Below, one piece after another: positions 14,812 to 22,616 of a DNA stretch of 41,664 nt. This DNA comes from Treponema sp. (GTDB lineage: Bacteria > Spirochaetota > Spirochaetia > Treponematales > Breznakiellaceae). The stretch is from positions 1-41,664 of the forward strand of contig JAISAQ010000005.1 of the NCBI GenBank assembly GCA_031266775.1. The letters run 5' to 3'. Each line of letters opens with the position of its first letter. The first letter of the stretch is position 1. A model generated the notes under the pieces. That model searched no databases, was not told where the DNA came from, and worked only from the letters and a program-made list of their open reading frames with translations. The position numbers and the translations under genes are program-made.

Positions 14812-15897
14812 ATGAACAAGCTTCGCATAGGCGTCATAGGCGCGGGAAACATAAGCGGTATTTACCTTGAAAATTTGAGCGTCATGTTCGGCGGGCGCGT
14901 TACGCTGGCCGGTATTACCGATCAGATAGAGGACAGGGCGGCGAAGGCTGCCGGGGAATACCACATACGCCATTTCAAAAACACTGCTGAAATTCTTGAA
15001 AGCGGCGACGTCGACATTATTCTTAACATTACCCAGCCCCTCAAACACTACGAGGTTGCCATGGCGGCGATAAAGGCGGGCAAGCATGTGTACAATGAAA
15101 AGCCGCTTTGCGTAAACCGCGAAGAGGCGGAAGAGGCGCTTGCCGCCGCCGCGAAAAAAAATGTCCGCATAGGGGGCGCCCCCGACACCTTCCTCGGGGC
15201 CGGCATACAGACCTGCCGTAAACTCATTGACGACGGCTGGATAGGCCGGCCCGTCGCGGCAAGCGCCTTTATTATGAACCACGGCCATGAACATTGGCAT
15301 CCGGACCCCGAATTCTACTACAAGAAAGGGGCCGGCCCCATGTTCGATATGGGACCCTATTATCTTACCTGTCTTGTGAACCTAATGGGGCCTGTTGTCC
15401 GTGTGTCGGGTTCCGCGCAGACGGGGCAGAAGGAACGGGTTATTGTAAGCGAACCCCGCAGGGGAGAGGTTATCAAGGTGGATGTGCCGACCCATATCGC
15501 CGGTGTGCTCGATTTTGAGAACGGCGCGGTGGGAACCATTGTCGCCAGTTTCGATGTGTATTCCCATACGCTTCCCTTTGTTGAAATTTACGGAACCGAA
15601 GGAACCCTCCGCGTGCCCGATCCCAATACCTTTGGCGGTCCTGTCTTTGTACGGCGCTTAAGGGTGGAAGACTGGTCCGAAGTGCCGCTGCTGGGGGACT
15701 ACCCCGGTAACAGCCGTGGCCTTGGAATTACCGACATGGCGGAAGCCATAGCCGAAAACCGTCCCCACCGGGCCTCGGGAGAACTTGCCTTTCATGTGCT
15801 TGACATTATGCACGGCATACACGAGGCGTCGGCGTCGGGCGCGTATTACAAGGTAAAAAGTTCCTGCTCAAGGCCCGCCCCGCTGCAGGCGGGCTGA
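14812..15897 (+). CDS. Gfo/Idh/MocA family oxidoreductase
   Basis: This 361-residue NAD(P)-dependent dehydrogenase has an N-terminal Rossmann fold with VIGAGNISGIY. The family motif NEKPLCVNREEA near 97-108 supplies the catalytic lysine, and HGHEHWHPDPEFYY lies in the C-terminal substrate domain. Members oxidise or reduce sugars, inositols and related polyols. The start at 14812 was chosen because GGAGGA lies just before it and the Rossmann strand begins there; the frame is open further upstream inside the ThuA-like gene. It is co-transcribed with that gene. Its terminator lies inside the end of the opposing response regulator gene. The substrate is unknown. Confidence 0.9.
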   Translation: MNKLRIGVIGAGNISGIYLENLSVMFGGRVTLAGITDQIEDRAAKAAGEYHIRHFKNTAEILESGDVDIILNITQPLKHYEVAMAAIKAGKHVYNEKPLCVNREEAEEALAAAAKKNVRIGGAPDTFLGAGIQTCRKLIDDGWIGRPVAASAFIMNHGHEHWHPDPEFYYKKGAGPMFDMGPYYLTCLVNLMGPVVRVSGSAQTGQKERVIVSEPRRGEVIKVDVPTHIAGVLDFENGAVGTIVASFDVYSHTLPFVEIYGTEGTLRVPDPNTFGGPVFVRRLRVEDWSEVPLLGDYPGNSRGLGITDMAEAIAENRPHRASGELAFHVLDIMHGIHEASASGAYYKVKSSCSRPAPLQAG

Positions 15898-15917
15898 TCC
15901 CGCGGGGGGCAGGATAT

Positions 15918-17468
15918 CTAAGGTTTTTCCGGCGCGTCCGGCCCCCTCCCGGCCGCGCCGGTTTTTTTTGTCATGCATATTTTTTCCCGGTACGCGCGGG
16001 CGCTGCATCCGGCGATTCTGCCGAAATGTTCACTGAAAATTTTATAGGAACTGTAGCCCGCCTGTTCGGCGATTTCATAAAATTTAAGGCCGGTCTTTTC
16101 AAGGAGCTTCTTTGCCTTGTCGATGCGGATAATATGAAGCCACTCGTTAAAGCCGCGGCCCGTTTTGCTTTTAAGGAGCCGTGTCAGGTAACCCGGCGAA
16201 ATGTACATTGCGGCCGCCGTATCTGTCAGTGAAAGATCTCCGGCGCAGTTTTCCATCATGAAATTAAGGGTGTTTTTTATCTGGTAGCCGTATTTTGAAT
16301 AATCGTTGTTAAGGGCGGAAAGGAACGTTTCTTTAACGTCGCCGGGCGCGTACGCTTTGTTGAAACACTCCGACAGTTTCGCGTATATGTCGATATTGTC
16401 GCTGAACATCTGGATAGACCGGGCAATGCCGAAGAAAATGTCCTGAAATACCGTGTACGCGGGTTTTACCTGTTTCAGAAGATCCAGCAGGTTGTCGATG
16501 TCGCAGGATACGGCCGTAAAATTTCCGGTTTGTACGCATTGTACAATGCCGCGCTCAAAGGCAAGCAGATCTTCTTCCTGTACTTCCCCGAACCGCAGAT
16601 CCGCCTGTGCGGTAAGATAGGGGACACAAAACCACATTGATCTGGCCGCCATTTCGGAGAGTGAAACATATAATCCGTGCATTGATTCCAGATCCGCCGC
16701 CCCGCCGTAGCAGGGCAGGAACATGGGATCTTCCATGGCGGCCGTCTGTTCCACAAGGGCAAGGATCTCTTCTTCCGGAAGGTTTTCTTTTACATTGAGC
16801 ATTGCCGCGATAACGCCGCCTTCACGGATTGTGACAAGTTCGGGCGAATATTTTTCCAGGCGGCTGCTGATAATCTGAATCATCTCCCAGTCGCGGCCGG
16901 GACGGGGAAAGGCCAAAAACAGCGCGTAAAGCGGGCCCTGAAGCCTTGCCGAACAGGATAAAACCTTCTGCTTTATCATTTGGGCGGACATTCCCTTTTC
17001 CAGAAGTTTCCGGAGGAAATGCGCCTTGATAATATCGAGATTTTCGTTGATGATGTTTTCCATTCTGGTGCTCTGCCTTTCCCTTTGCCGTTCCAGAAGA
17101 ATTTCATCCCGCTGCCTTAGCACCGCCTGCAGTATCTGCTCCGTTCCGGCGGGCTTTAAAAGGTAATCATTTACGTCGAGCTTTATCGCCTCCATCATGT
17201 ATTCTTTGTCGCTGTAGCCCGAGAGGACGATTTTCTTTGTCCGGGGCAGAAATTCCAGCATCTGCCTGATAAACCACAGGCCGTCCCCGTTTGACATGCG
17301 GATGTCGCTTATGACTATGTCGGGATGCAAAGCCAGCGCCTTTTCCAGGGCGGCGGCGCCGCTTCTTGCTTCCCCGGCAATGGTGACGCCGTATTTTTCC
17401 CAGTTAATGGACATGGCAAGGCCGCGGCGTATTGTTACCTCATCGTCAACGATCAGCAGTTTTAGCAT
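15918..17468 (-). CDS. Response regulator, receiver plus AraC-type DNA-binding domain (YesN-like)
   Basis: The 516-residue protein has an N-terminal receiver domain (LLIVDDEV, phosphoacceptor D55 in SDIRMSNGDG, conserved K in LLKPAG). A long unassigned middle region follows. The C-terminal AraC-type double helix-turn-helix spans about 395-495 (TDTAAAMYISPGYLTRLLK, then YEIAEQAGYSSYKIFSEHF). This is the YesN layout of Firmicutes and spirochaetes that controls carbohydrate uptake genes. Its start overlaps the upstream sensor kinase gene by 23 bp, so the two are translationally coupled. The last 16 or so residues (TKKTGAAGRGPDAPEKP) lie beyond the AraC domain. They are encoded by the terminator of the opposing gene and may have no function of their own. 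Confidence 0.93.
   Translation of the reverse strand: MLKLLIVDDEVTIRRGLAMSINWEKYGVTIAGEARSGAAALEKALALHPDIVISDIRMSNGDGLWFIRQMLEFLPRTKKIVLSGYSDKEYMMEAIKLDVNDYLLKPAGTEQILQAVLRQRDEILLERQRERQSTRMENIINENLDIIKAHFLRKLLEKGMSAQMIKQKVLSCSARLQGPLYALFLAFPRPGRDWEMIQIISSRLEKYSPELVTIREGGVIAAMLNVKENLPEEEILALVEQTAAMEDPMFLPCYGGAADLESMHGLYVSLSEMAARSMWFCVPYLTAQADLRFGEVQEEDLLAFERGIVQCVQTGNFTAVSCDIDNLLDLLKQVKPAYTVFQDIFFGIARSIQMFSDNIDIYAKLSECFNKAYAPGDVKETFLSALNNDYSKYGYQIKNTLNFMMENCAGDLSLTDTAAAMYISPGYLTRLLKSKTGRGFNEWLHIIRIDKAKKLLEKTGLKFYEIAEQAGYSSYKIFSEHFGRIAGCSARAYREKICMTKKTGAAGRGPDAPEKP
15929..15969 (+). terminator. Intrinsic terminator of the Gfo/Idh/MocA gene, inside the opposing coding sequence
   Basis: CCGGCGCGTCCGG (15929-15941) pairs with CCGGCCGCGCCGG (15949-15961), with one mismatch, followed by eight T residues (15962-15969). 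The T-run exists only for the plus strand. The whole element is coding DNA for the C-terminal tail of the response regulator. Confidence 0.85.
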
Positions 17469-19167
17469 GAATCCGTCCTGTTTTTACCGGCTGCCGTATG
17501 GTTGCGAGTACTCCGCCGCCTCTCTGGTTCTCAAAACTCAGGCCGTACCCGCCGCCGAAGTACATCTTGATCCGCGAATTGATGTTCCGTATGGCCATGC
17601 CGCGCCTGGCGGTATTTTCCTCCGCCATCAGCGTGTCCATTTCACCGGTGTCCACGGGGTTGCCGGTATTAAAAACGCCGTAGATAATATCGTCATCTTC
17701 CCGGTAAACGTTGATGACTACCCGCCCGCTTCCGCCGTCCGATTTTTCAACCCCGTGCACAATGGCGTTTTCCACGACAGGCTGCAACAGCAGTTTGAGA
17801 ACGGGGATGCCGCCGAGATCTTCCTGAACATAAAATTCGAATGTTATCTGATCCTGATAACGGACCTTCTGAATGGCCAGGTAGCATTGAACGTGCTCTT
17901 GTTCCGCCTGAAAAGGCACAAGGCTTCCTTCGGTGTTTTCAAGAGAACTGCGGAAGAGCATCGAAAGGGATCTTACCATGCTGCTGATCTTCCAGGTGCG
18001 GCTCATTTCGCTCATCCAGTAGATTGTGTCAAGCGTGTTGCACAGAAAATGGGGGTTGATTCTGGACTGCAGAACCTCCAGTTCCGCCTCCTTTAACTTG
18101 AGCCTGTTTTTATAGATTTCCCCGTAGAGCATTTTGAGCCTTCTGCACATGAGGTTGAACTGATCGACGAGCGTGGTTATTTCGTTGCTGCCCTTGACGC
18201 TGAAGCCGAATTCAAAATCCTTCTGGTCAATGGTGCGCATGGCTTCCCCGAGTCTTTTCAGGGGATCAAAAACCCGCCTGGTGTAGTAATATGAAAGAAT
18301 GATGACAAAAAACACGGACATAAGGAGCCCCGCGGCAATGCTTTCGATGAGCAGCGAATCTATGCGGTAGAGTTTGTCCCTGTCAAGCACCGATACTATT
18401 GCCGCCTTTCCGTGAAAAACCGGCCGGGAAGAATAGATGTATGTCTTGTTTTCAACTTCAACAAGGACGCTGTCGGCTTGAGTTCCCATATTTTCAAACC
18501 GGAACGCGCTGTTTCGCGGAAGCGCCTCTGGCACGCCTCCGCTTTGCAGCAGTACGCCGTCTTCGCAGAGGAGGATGTAGCCTGTTTCAGGCAGCTCTCC
18601 GGGCGCCGAAAAGAGTTCCAGCAGCGCGGACTGGTTAAGGAGGATCTTTGTGTAGCCTATTGATTCGGAAAGACGGTTGAAGTTGCGCATCAGCCGTATC
18701 AGGTAGATGCCGTCGCCCTGTATGCTCAAAAAACTTCCGCCGTTAATCGTGTCGGCCTTTTCGCGTTCGGCCCCGGTTAAAAAGATATTGTGGTAACGTC
18801 CCGAATTAAGGGTGTAATGATTATCCGAAAGTATGGATATTGTGTGATAATATTTGGAGGTAAAAGGCAGAAATTGCAGCGAATTGTTTACGCGTATATA
18901 GGCGTTGTTGGAAGCATCGCCGGTCAAATAATCGTATACCCAGTTGTTGACAAGCATGTACAGCGTTATTTCGTTGAGTCCCGTAAGCGCCGAATCAATA
19001 GACTGGCTGACGTTTTGAATGTTATTGTAGGCGTAGCGCCGGCTTTCCTCGAGCGAGCGGCTGTTAAAGAAGGCAAGGATTATCAGGTACAGGATGATCA
19101 TGGGAATAAGGACAACGGCGATGGAGAAACACACCAGTTTTATGCGCAGATCGCTAAATTTTATCAT
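17446..19167 (-). CDS. Sensor histidine kinase, YesM-like
   Basis: The 573-residue membrane protein has one membrane segment near 9-31 and a second near 273-293. About 240 residues between them form an extracytoplasmic sensor, probably Cache-like. A HAMP linker (RRVFDPLKRLGEAM) and the His_kinase domain follow. The phosphoacceptor is H373 in SRINPHFLCNTLD. The ATPase part has LLQPVVENAIVHG and NINSRIKMYFGG. This is the LytS/YesM class that pairs with AraC-type response regulators. A TTGACA/TATTAT promoter lies so close that the 5' leader would be only a few bases. The ATG has no Shine-Dalgarno sequence. It is divergent from sugar ABC system 2, its likely target. Confidence 0.93.
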   Translation of the reverse strand: MIKFSDLRIKLVCFSIAVVLIPMIILYLIILAFFNSRSLEESRRYAYNNIQNVSQSIDSALTGLNEITLYMLVNNWVYDYLTGDASNNAYIRVNNSLQFLPFTSKYYHTISILSDNHYTLNSGRYHNIFLTGAEREKADTINGGSFLSIQGDGIYLIRLMRNFNRLSESIGYTKILLNQSALLELFSAPGELPETGYILLCEDGVLLQSGGVPEALPRNSAFRFENMGTQADSVLVEVENKTYIYSSRPVFHGKAAIVSVLDRDKLYRIDSLLIESIAAGLLMSVFFVIILSYYYTRRVFDPLKRLGEAMRTIDQKDFEFGFSVKGSNEITTLVDQFNLMCRRLKMLYGEIYKNRLKLKEAELEVLQSRINPHFLCNTLDTIYWMSEMSRTWKISSMVRSLSMLFRSSLENTEGSLVPFQAEQEHVQCYLAIQKVRYQDQITFEFYVQEDLGGIPVLKLLLQPVVENAIVHGVEKSDGGSGRVVINVYREDDDIIYGVFNTGNPVDTGEMDTLMAEENTARRGMAIRNINSRIKMYFGGGYGLSFENQRGGGVLATIRQPVKTGRIHAKTADR

Positions 19168-19180
19168 GAATAAGGTAGAA

Positions 19181-19209
19181 ATAATACATTATTTGGGGAT
19201 ATTTGTCAA
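19181..19209 (-). promoter_or_regulatory. Promoter of the YesMN-like pair
   Basis: Reading the minus strand, a perfect TTGACA (19209-19204) and TATTAT (19186-19181) are 17 bp apart. Transcription would begin near 19174, leaving only about 6 nt before the ATG at 19167. Confidence 0.8.
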
Positions 19210-19224
19210 TAATAAGGGATATTT
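19196..19224. promoter_or_regulatory. Direct repeat, candidate operator for the AraC-type regulator
   Basis: GGGATATTT occurs at 19196-19204 and 19216-19224, a 20-bp step, about two turns of DNA. The copies flank the -35 box of the kinase promoter, one lying inside its spacer. AraC-family proteins commonly bind such direct repeats, so autoregulation is plausible. Confidence 0.5.
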
Positions 19225-19394
19225 TTGGCATACGGGGCCTGTTTTCGGGGAACATTCGCTGCTTGGGGGTTCTTCCGGGATAAAAATGGGCGCATAATTT
19301 AGCAACATTAACGCCTTTTCAAATTGCCGGGCCCGGTTTACCATATCATTACCGCCGGTGATTTTATGCCGGCGAGCATTGAGGAGGAATAAAA

Positions 19395-20690
19395 ATGAAA
19401 CGCGGAATGGCAATGGTTCTTTTGGTTGCGGCGCTTGCTGTAACGGCCTGCGGCGGCAGGAATTCGGGAGCTCAAGGGAGCGGTGAAAAGGTTACGCTGG
19501 AGCTTATGCATTTTCAGACGATTGAAACGATTTCGGAAAGTACCGAGGTGAAGGGCTACCACGCGATGAAGGATAAATTTATCGCGGAGCATCCTGAGGT
19601 AAATCTTAACGAATCAATCCTTCAGCAGATCGATTATCAGACAAAGATCATGGCGCTGGCGGCGGCCGACGAGATGCCGGATATTTTCTTCACGAAAGGT
19701 TCGTGGGTACAGAATTTCTACGACAACAGTTTGATGGCCGATATTACCGACGGGATAGACATGAGCCAGTACCGCGACGGTGTTTTTATTCCCGTTACCA
19801 GGGCAGGCAGAATATACGGCAGTCCTATTCAGCTGGTTATGACTTCCCTGGTTTTTTACAACGAGCAAATGTGGAAGGACATAGGCTATAACGAATTCCC
19901 GAAAACATGGGATGAACTTATGGCGGCAAACGCCAAATTCAGGGCAAAGGGCATTGACACCATAGCGCTGGGGAACAAAGACAGGTGGCCCTACGAATCC
20001 TGCATTATTTCCACGCTGGGAGACCGTTTTACCGGTTCCGAATGGACACAGTCCATCATCCTTAACGACGGAAAGGCAAAGTTTACCGATCCCGATTTTA
20101 TTTCCACCCTCAGCTACAGCCGGCAGATGGCGTCCCTTTTTAATGTCAACTTTAACGAAATTAACAACAATCAGGCCGACGCCCTGTACTGTACCGGAAA
20201 GGCCGCATCAACAGTAGAAGGCATGTGGGTCATAGCCTATATCCTTACAAACGGCGATCCCGATGTAGTGGCCAATACAAGGATAGCCCTGCTTCCGTCG
20301 GTTTCCGGGCAAAAGGGCGCCTCCAACGCCAGTTCAGGCGGAGCCGGCTGGGCGCAGAGCATAAGTTCCAAACTGTCGGGGGCCAAATTTGACGCCGCCG
20401 TTGCATATTTGAAGCAGACTACCGGCGTCGAGTACAGCCAATTTATCATGGATGATTCGGGGCTTCTTGGCCCGATAGACGTTCCTGTAAAGGACAGGGC
20501 CGCTCTGCCGCAGCTTTCCCGGCTGTATCTTGATTTTGCGAACACGCTGAGTTTTGTTCCCGTTTACGACATTCAGATGGACGGCGCCGTCATTGACGTA
20601 ATGAATTCAAAACTCCAGGAACTGCTTGGGGGAACCGCCAGTCCCGAAGAAGTGGCCGCCGCCATTCAGGCGGAGCAGGACAGGCTGTAA
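19395..20690 (+). CDS. Sugar ABC transporter, lipoprotein substrate-binding protein
   Basis: The 431-residue protein has a lipoprotein signal, VLLVAALAVTAC, with the lipidated cysteine at residue 19. Family 1 solute-binding features follow: LELMHFQTIET, DEMPDIFFTKGSWVQNF, PIQLVMTSLVFYNEQMWKDIG and TWDELMAANAKF. It should bind a sugar or oligosaccharide and feed the two permeases downstream. GAGGAGGAA precedes the ATG. It is divergent from the YesMN-like pair, and the following genes (GH2 enzyme, isomerase, dehydrogenase) suggest a beta-mannoside or related glycoside as substrate. That last point is inference from neighbours. A hairpin (CGCCGG 19353-19358, CCGGCG 19369-19374) lies just before the ribosome binding site. 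Confidence 0.92.
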   Translation: MKRGMAMVLLVAALAVTACGGRNSGAQGSGEKVTLELMHFQTIETISESTEVKGYHAMKDKFIAEHPEVNLNESILQQIDYQTKIMALAAADEMPDIFFTKGSWVQNFYDNSLMADITDGIDMSQYRDGVFIPVTRAGRIYGSPIQLVMTSLVFYNEQMWKDIGYNEFPKTWDELMAANAKFRAKGIDTIALGNKDRWPYESCIISTLGDRFTGSEWTQSIILNDGKAKFTDPDFISTLSYSRQMASLFNVNFNEINNNQADALYCTGKAASTVEGMWVIAYILTNGDPDVVANTRIALLPSVSGQKGASNASSGGAGWAQSISSKLSGAKFDAAVAYLKQTTGVEYSQFIMDDSGLLGPIDVPVKDRAALPQLSRLYLDFANTLSFVPVYDIQMDGAVIDVMNSKLQELLGGTASPEEVAAAIQAEQDRL

Positions 20691-20701
20691 TGTGCGGCGG
20701 A

Positions 20702-20733
20702 AGTTGTTCAATAACCAAAGTTGTTGAACAACT
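20702..20733 (+). repeat. Palindrome copy between binding protein and permease genes
   Basis: AGTTGTTCAATAAC (20702-20715) pairs with GTTGTTGAACAACT (20720-20733) with one G-U wobble. The loop is CAAA instead of TCCG. It begins 12 bp after the binding-protein stop, the same position in the operon as the copy in ABC system 1, and has the same GCGGA flank and CTCTATTT tail. Confidence 0.8.
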
Positions 20734-20770
20734 CTATTTCAAAAACCTTGTTTGATGATATGTCTTCTGT

Positions 20771-20806
20771 AACCGGCCCGTTCCGCTCCGGCGGGACGCG
20801 CCGGTT
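20771..20806 (+). other. Stem-loop before the permease start
   Basis: AACCGGC (20771-20777) pairs with GCCGGTT (20800-20806), and an inner CCG/CGG helix is possible. It ends about 10 bp before the GAGGAGG ribosome binding site of the GTG start at 20830. No T-run follows, so it is more likely a leader structure than a terminator. Confidence 0.4.
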
Positions 20807-20829
20807 GTACTATACGAGGAGGTCATTCC

Positions 20830-21723
20830 GTGAAGAACAGGACCGCTCCGTCAAAACTGGTAATGGCGGCTTATCTTCTGCCCTGCCTGATTGTCTTTTT
20901 ATTTGTGGTTGTCTCTCCCATCTTCGCGGCCGGCTATTACAGTACGTTTAAATGGCCCGGGGGAAGAAGGATGTCCCCTGTCGGCATACAGAATTATCTG
21001 GATATGCTGCGTGATTCTATCTTCTGGCATTCCTTTGCCAATAATATTTATATTACGGTATTCTGCCTCATAGGACAAATCGGTTTTGCGTTTCTTTTCG
21101 CGAGTCTGCTCAATACAAAGGGCCTTAAGGCAAAGGGTTTTCACCGTGTTGTCAGTTATTTTCCCGTTACCCTTTCCGCCGTGGTGGTTGGTTTTGTGTG
21201 GACCATGATCTACGACTACAACTACGGGATACTCAATTTTCTTTTGCGGCTTGCCGGGGGGGAAGAGGGCGGCCATAGATGGCTCTCCGATCCTTCCACA
21301 ATAATGACGGTGGTCAGTATTCCGCTTATCTGGCAGTACATAGGCATGTACCTTGTCATCATTCTTGCCGCAATGACATCCATTCCTTCCGAGGTGCTGG
21401 AGATGGCCCAGATTGACGGCGCCGGCGGCTTCAAGCGGGCCGTTCACATTGTGCTTCCCCTGATACGAAGCCCCCTTATCATCTGCGTCATGCTCTGTAT
21501 TTCGGGCAACATGCGGGTCTTTGATCATATTTACGCAATGACCAGGGGTGGGCCGGGCTACGCTTCAAGCGTCATGGCGCAGTACGCGTATAATGTGTCC
21601 TTTATGCAGGTGAACATGGGGTACGGATCAACTCTCAGCATAGGCATTCTGATTATCAGCATGGTTCTTGTTACATCGTCCCGGAGCCTCCTCATGTGGC
21701 TGAGCCGGAAAGGAGCCGCGTGA
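20830..21723 (+). CDS. Sugar ABC transporter permease (MalF-like), system 2
   Basis: The 297-residue protein begins with a GTG eight bases after GAGGAGG. Six hydrophobic segments are visible. The EAA-type loop is LEMAQIDGAGGFKRAVHIVLPLIRSPL near 195-220, followed by RGGPGYASSVMAQYAY. It is the first permease half for the neighbouring lipoprotein binding protein. Its stop codon overlaps the start of the second permease gene. Confidence 0.92.
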   Translation: MKNRTAPSKLVMAAYLLPCLIVFLFVVVSPIFAAGYYSTFKWPGGRRMSPVGIQNYLDMLRDSIFWHSFANNIYITVFCLIGQIGFAFLFASLLNTKGLKAKGFHRVVSYFPVTLSAVVVGFVWTMIYDYNYGILNFLLRLAGGEEGGHRWLSDPSTIMTVVSIPLIWQYIGMYLVIILAAMTSIPSEVLEMAQIDGAGGFKRAVHIVLPLIRSPLIICVMLCISGNMRVFDHIYAMTRGGPGYASSVMAQYAYNVSFMQVNMGYGSTLSIGILIISMVLVTSSRSLLMWLSRKGAA

Positions 21724-22589
21724 TGAAGAGGGGAACGGGCGCCGGAACCGGCCGGAAGAGATCCCCGTTTGTGATTGCGGGGAATATCATATCCAACGCC
21801 GTCATGATTGTTTTTTCGGTTACCTGCATTTACCCTGTCCTGTGGATGTTCTATTCTTCGGTCAAGACAACCCGTGACTTTGAGTCCAACATCATAGGAC
21901 TGCCCCGGAGTTTTCATCTTGATAACTACATTAACATCTTTACAGGCAGCAGAATAGGCTATTACATACTCAACACGGTGCGGAACACCGCCGTTTCGCT
22001 TGTGTTTATTATCATGTTCGGGTTTATTAACGGGTATTTTATTTCCCGTTTCCGCTTCCGGGGCAGAAAGATCCTGTATACGCTGTATATGCTGGGAATG
22101 CTCGTTCCCATACACGCCCTGCTTATTCCGCTGTATATCCTTTTCAGCAGAACCGGCCTTACCGATCACTGGTTTACGGTGGCGTTTCCGAATGTTGCTT
22201 TTAATATTCCCATGTCGCTTTTTCTTATCGAAAGCTATATAGGCACGGTGCCAAAGGAACTGGAAGAGGCGGCTCTTATAGACGGATCGGGTTTTTCGCG
22301 CACGCTCTTTACCATAATATTTCCCCTTGTTACGCCCATTCTTGTTACCGTCGGCATCATATCGTTCTTTAACTGCTGGAATGAATTCAGTTTCTCGCTT
22401 GTTCTCCTGAAGCGGCAGATCCTCTTTACCCTTCCCCTGGGGCTCACCATGTTCAAGGGGATATACCAGTCGGATTATCCCAAGATGATGACGACAATGG
22501 TAATAGCCATGATACCCGCGCTGCTGATTTACTTTTCCTTTTCCAAACAGATTATTCAGGGAATGATGTCCGGGGCAATCAAAGGATAA
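21723..22589 (+). CDS. Sugar ABC transporter permease (MalG-like), system 2
   Basis: The 288-residue permease starts with an ATG that shares its first base with the preceding stop (TGATG), with AAGGAG upstream. Six membrane segments, ELEEAALIDGSGFSRTLFTIIFPL near 185, and WNEFSFSLVLLK mark it as MalG/UgpE-type. It completes the second CUT1 importer, again without an ATPase gene. An in-frame ATG nine codons upstream has no ribosome binding site and was not chosen. Confidence 0.92.
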   Translation: MKRGTGAGTGRKRSPFVIAGNIISNAVMIVFSVTCIYPVLWMFYSSVKTTRDFESNIIGLPRSFHLDNYINIFTGSRIGYYILNTVRNTAVSLVFIIMFGFINGYFISRFRFRGRKILYTLYMLGMLVPIHALLIPLYILFSRTGLTDHWFTVAFPNVAFNIPMSLFLIESYIGTVPKELEEAALIDGSGFSRTLFTIIFPLVTPILVTVGIISFFNCWNEFSFSLVLLKRQILFTLPLGLTMFKGIYQSDYPKMMTTMVIAMIPALLIYFSFSKQIIQGMMSGAIKG

Positions 22590-22616
22590 CCGGCAAGGAA
22601 TATTTGGGAGTATCAC

